Of a DNA stretch of 22,118 nt, positions 20,597 to 22,118 are shown in pieces (the stretch's first letter is position 1; each line of letters begins with the position of its first letter). The stretch comes from CAYVQU01 sp964453155. GTDB taxonomy: Bacteria > Chloroflexota > Anaerolineae > Anaerolineales > UBA11858. A program made the translations under genes and the position numbers. The stretch covers positions 1-22,118 of the forward strand of contig CAYVQU010000083.1 of assembly GCA_964453155.1 (NCBI GenBank), written 5' to 3'. The notes beneath the pieces are model-generated. The model was not told the origin of the DNA. It was given only the letters and a program-made list of their open reading frames with translations, and made no database searches.

Positions 20597-22054
20597 ATGA
20601 CCGCGCTCATTTATTGCACTGCAACTGAACTGGCCGAATTGATCTGCACTAAAAAAGTATCAGCCCTAGAAGTCTTAGAGGCGCATCTAGCTCAAATTGA
20701 GCAGCATAACCCGAAATTGAATGCAATTGTGACGTTAGATTCTGAGAATGCCCGGAGACGCGCGGCCGAAGTTGATCAAGCTTTAGCAGCTGGGGAAATC
20801 TGGGGACCGCTGCACGGCGTCCCGGTGACGATCAAAGATGCCTTCGAAACCGCAGGTTTGCGGACAACCAGTAGTTTCAAACCGCTGACGGATCATATCC
20901 CGGCTCAAGATGCGACAGTAGTGAAACGTTTGAAGCAGGCCGGGGTCGTTCTAGTGGGGAAAACCAATTTGCCGATGCTGGCCCTGGATATTCAATGTGA
21001 CAGTCCAGTTTATGGACGGACGAACAATCCCTGGGATTTAGCGCGTACGTCCGGTGGAAGTACTGGGGGTGGGGCTGCCGCGGTTGCCGCCGGGCTTTCC
21101 CCTTTAGAAATTGGCAGTGATTTAGGTGGGTCGGTACGTATTCCGGCCCATTTTTGTGGAGTCTATTCCCTCAAGCCGACTGATCATTTGGTCTCGGTTG
21201 CTGGACATATCCCTGAACCACCGGGTGCCCCCCAAGGGGTCCGCCGGATGGGGATGCCGGGGCCGGTGGCGCGCTCGGTCGCAGATTTGGAGTTGGCACT
21301 GACGCTCATAGCTGGGATGGATGGCCGCCGCTGGGAAGCCCCGCCGGTCCCTTTAAATTTAGTTGATCCCCCTGCTATCCAATCACTTCGAATCGCCTGG
21401 AGCGATAAGTTTGGCGAGGTGCAAGTTTCGGCAGATTCGCGCAAAATTATCCAAAAGGTTGTCACCGATCTAGCGAATGCCGGCTGCCAGATCGAATCTG
21501 CCGCGCCCCAAAACTTCGATTTCAATTTGGCCTGGGAAACGTACGGGCAGATCGCCGGAGCTGAAGTTGGTTCAGGGATGGATGCGCTCCCCCGGTTGCT
21601 GACGCGGTTGCAGTTTAGTCAAATTGAAGACCCTTCGATGCTCAAAAAGGGCTATTTAAGGGGTTTGCGTTTAAAGATGCCCCAGTATGCCCAGGCCTTA
21701 ACCGTTCGCGATCTTTTGATTTCGCAACTAGATGAATTTTTGTCGCAGTGGGATGCCTGGATTTGCCCGGTCACAGTGAGTGCGGCCTTTGAGCATACCA
21801 AAATGGGGAAACCCATCCTGATGGATGGTCATCAGGTTCCCTATTTCACTGCTAATTTGAGTTACACCGCGGTCTTCAATATGACGGGGAATCCGGTTGT
21901 TGTGATCCCGGTTGGCGCGTCAGAAAACGGGCTACCGATTGGGATCCAAATTGTTGGTCGTTGGTGGCAGGATATGCGTTTGTTAGCAGTGGCGAAGTCA
22001 CTGGATGAGGCGATTGGTCAATACCGACAACCACCGGGTTATATGGCGGTCTAA
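20597..22054 (+). CDS. Amidase-signature family hydrolase
   Basis: A 485-residue enzyme of the amidase-signature family, which hydrolyses carboxamides with a Ser-cisSer-Lys triad. K80 (GVPVTIKDAF), S155 (TSGGSTGGGAAA) and nucleophile S179 (GSDLGGSVRIPA) are all in place. N-terminal helices include ELAELICTKKVSALEVLEAHLAQIE. The MPGPVARSVADLELAL segment and the C-terminal FNMTGNPVVVIPVG are typical. The substrate cannot be read from the sequence. It lacks the usual GatA wording after the lysine (no STENS-like motif) and has no gatB or gatC beside it, so a general amidase is more likely than the tRNA amidotransferase. SD GGGAGAG precedes the ATG. Confidence 0.93.
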   Translation: MTALIYCTATELAELICTKKVSALEVLEAHLAQIEQHNPKLNAIVTLDSENARRRAAEVDQALAAGEIWGPLHGVPVTIKDAFETAGLRTTSSFKPLTDHIPAQDATVVKRLKQAGVVLVGKTNLPMLALDIQCDSPVYGRTNNPWDLARTSGGSTGGGAAAVAAGLSPLEIGSDLGGSVRIPAHFCGVYSLKPTDHLVSVAGHIPEPPGAPQGVRRMGMPGPVARSVADLELALTLIAGMDGRRWEAPPVPLNLVDPPAIQSLRIAWSDKFGEVQVSADSRKIIQKVVTDLANAGCQIESAAPQNFDFNLAWETYGQIAGAEVGSGMDALPRLLTRLQFSQIEDPSMLKKGYLRGLRLKMPQYAQALTVRDLLISQLDEFLSQWDAWICPVTVSAAFEHTKMGKPILMDGHQVPYFTANLSYTAVFNMTGNPVVVIPVGASENGLPIGIQIVGRWWQDMRLLAVAKSLDEAIGQYRQPPGYMAV

Positions 22055-22118
22055 TTCATTTAAATCGTGTCATCTCAAAAAGTAGCGGTAGAACAGAAAA
22101 TTAACGAAAAACATAGGC

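Noticed and set aside
20597..22054. GatA subunit of the Glu-tRNA(Gln)/Asp-tRNA(Asn) amidotransferase
   Set aside because: The triad positions fit, but the STENS-like GatA motif is absent and there is no gatB or gatC neighbour, so only the broad amidase family is called.
22067..22118. Start of another gene at GTG 22067 running off the window
   Set aside because: The 17 codons are open but there is no SD and no recognisable N-terminus; too short to support.

Overview
The window is almost wholly one bacterial ribosomal-protein supercluster (str tail, then S10, spc and alpha operons, then truA-rplM-rpsI), all on the + strand from 1 to about 17.4 kb. A short flank of unrelated genes follows. Base composition looks balanced to slightly G+C-rich. 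Gene content suggests a member of the Chloroflexota, possibly an Anaerolineae-like lineage. The reasons are a tuf end directly joined to rpsJ, short zinc-type S14, a Cys4 S4, L24 with a zinc ribbon, L30 present, truA-rplM-rpsI after rplQ, and a YabN-type methylase-MazG fusion nearby. This assignment is inference and is not proved by anything in the window.

Layout. (1) 1-371: last 17 codons of tuf, then rpsJ. (2) 372-616: an unusually long 245-nt structured spacer before rplC. (3) 617-10810: rplC-rplD-rplW-rplB-rpsS-rplV-rpsC-rplP-rpmC-rpsQ-rplN-rplX-rplE-rpsN-rpsH-rplF-rplR-rpsE-rpmD-rplO-secY, mostly with tiny gaps or start/stop overlaps, as expected for one long polycistron. (4) 10822-12259: adk and map. 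infA, often found next, is absent. (5) 12260-12435: an inverted repeat, a good sigma-70-like promoter (TAGACG, 17 nt, TATAAT) and a UUCG-capped hairpin. (6) 12436-15653: rpmJ, rpsM, a 201-nt structured spacer, rpsK, rpsD, rpoA, rplQ. (7) 15654-17375: a degenerate repeat patch, then truA-rplM-rpsI, closed by another short repeat patch and a possible terminator. (8) 17575-19053: a tetrapyrrole-methylase-like/MazG fusion. (9) 19094-20455, minus strand: a small ankyrin-repeat protein and an AIM24/TIGR00266-family protein with a textbook terminator. (10) 20597-22054: an amidase-signature hydrolase. The last 64 bases hold nothing convincing.

The genes form the core of translation and its coupling to transcription and export. 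They encode ribosomal proteins of both subunits, the RNA polymerase alpha subunit, the SecY channel, N-terminal methionine removal (Map), adenylate balance (Adk) and tRNA pseudouridylation (TruA). No mobile element, CRISPR array, defence island or obviously new multi-gene system is visible. The most interesting signals are non-coding. Two long structured spacers (rpsJ-rplC and rpsM-rpsK) both carry a stretch complementary to Shine-Dalgarno sequence, and the second copies nine bases of the 16S rRNA 3' end. They are candidate ribosomal-protein autoregulatory RNAs.
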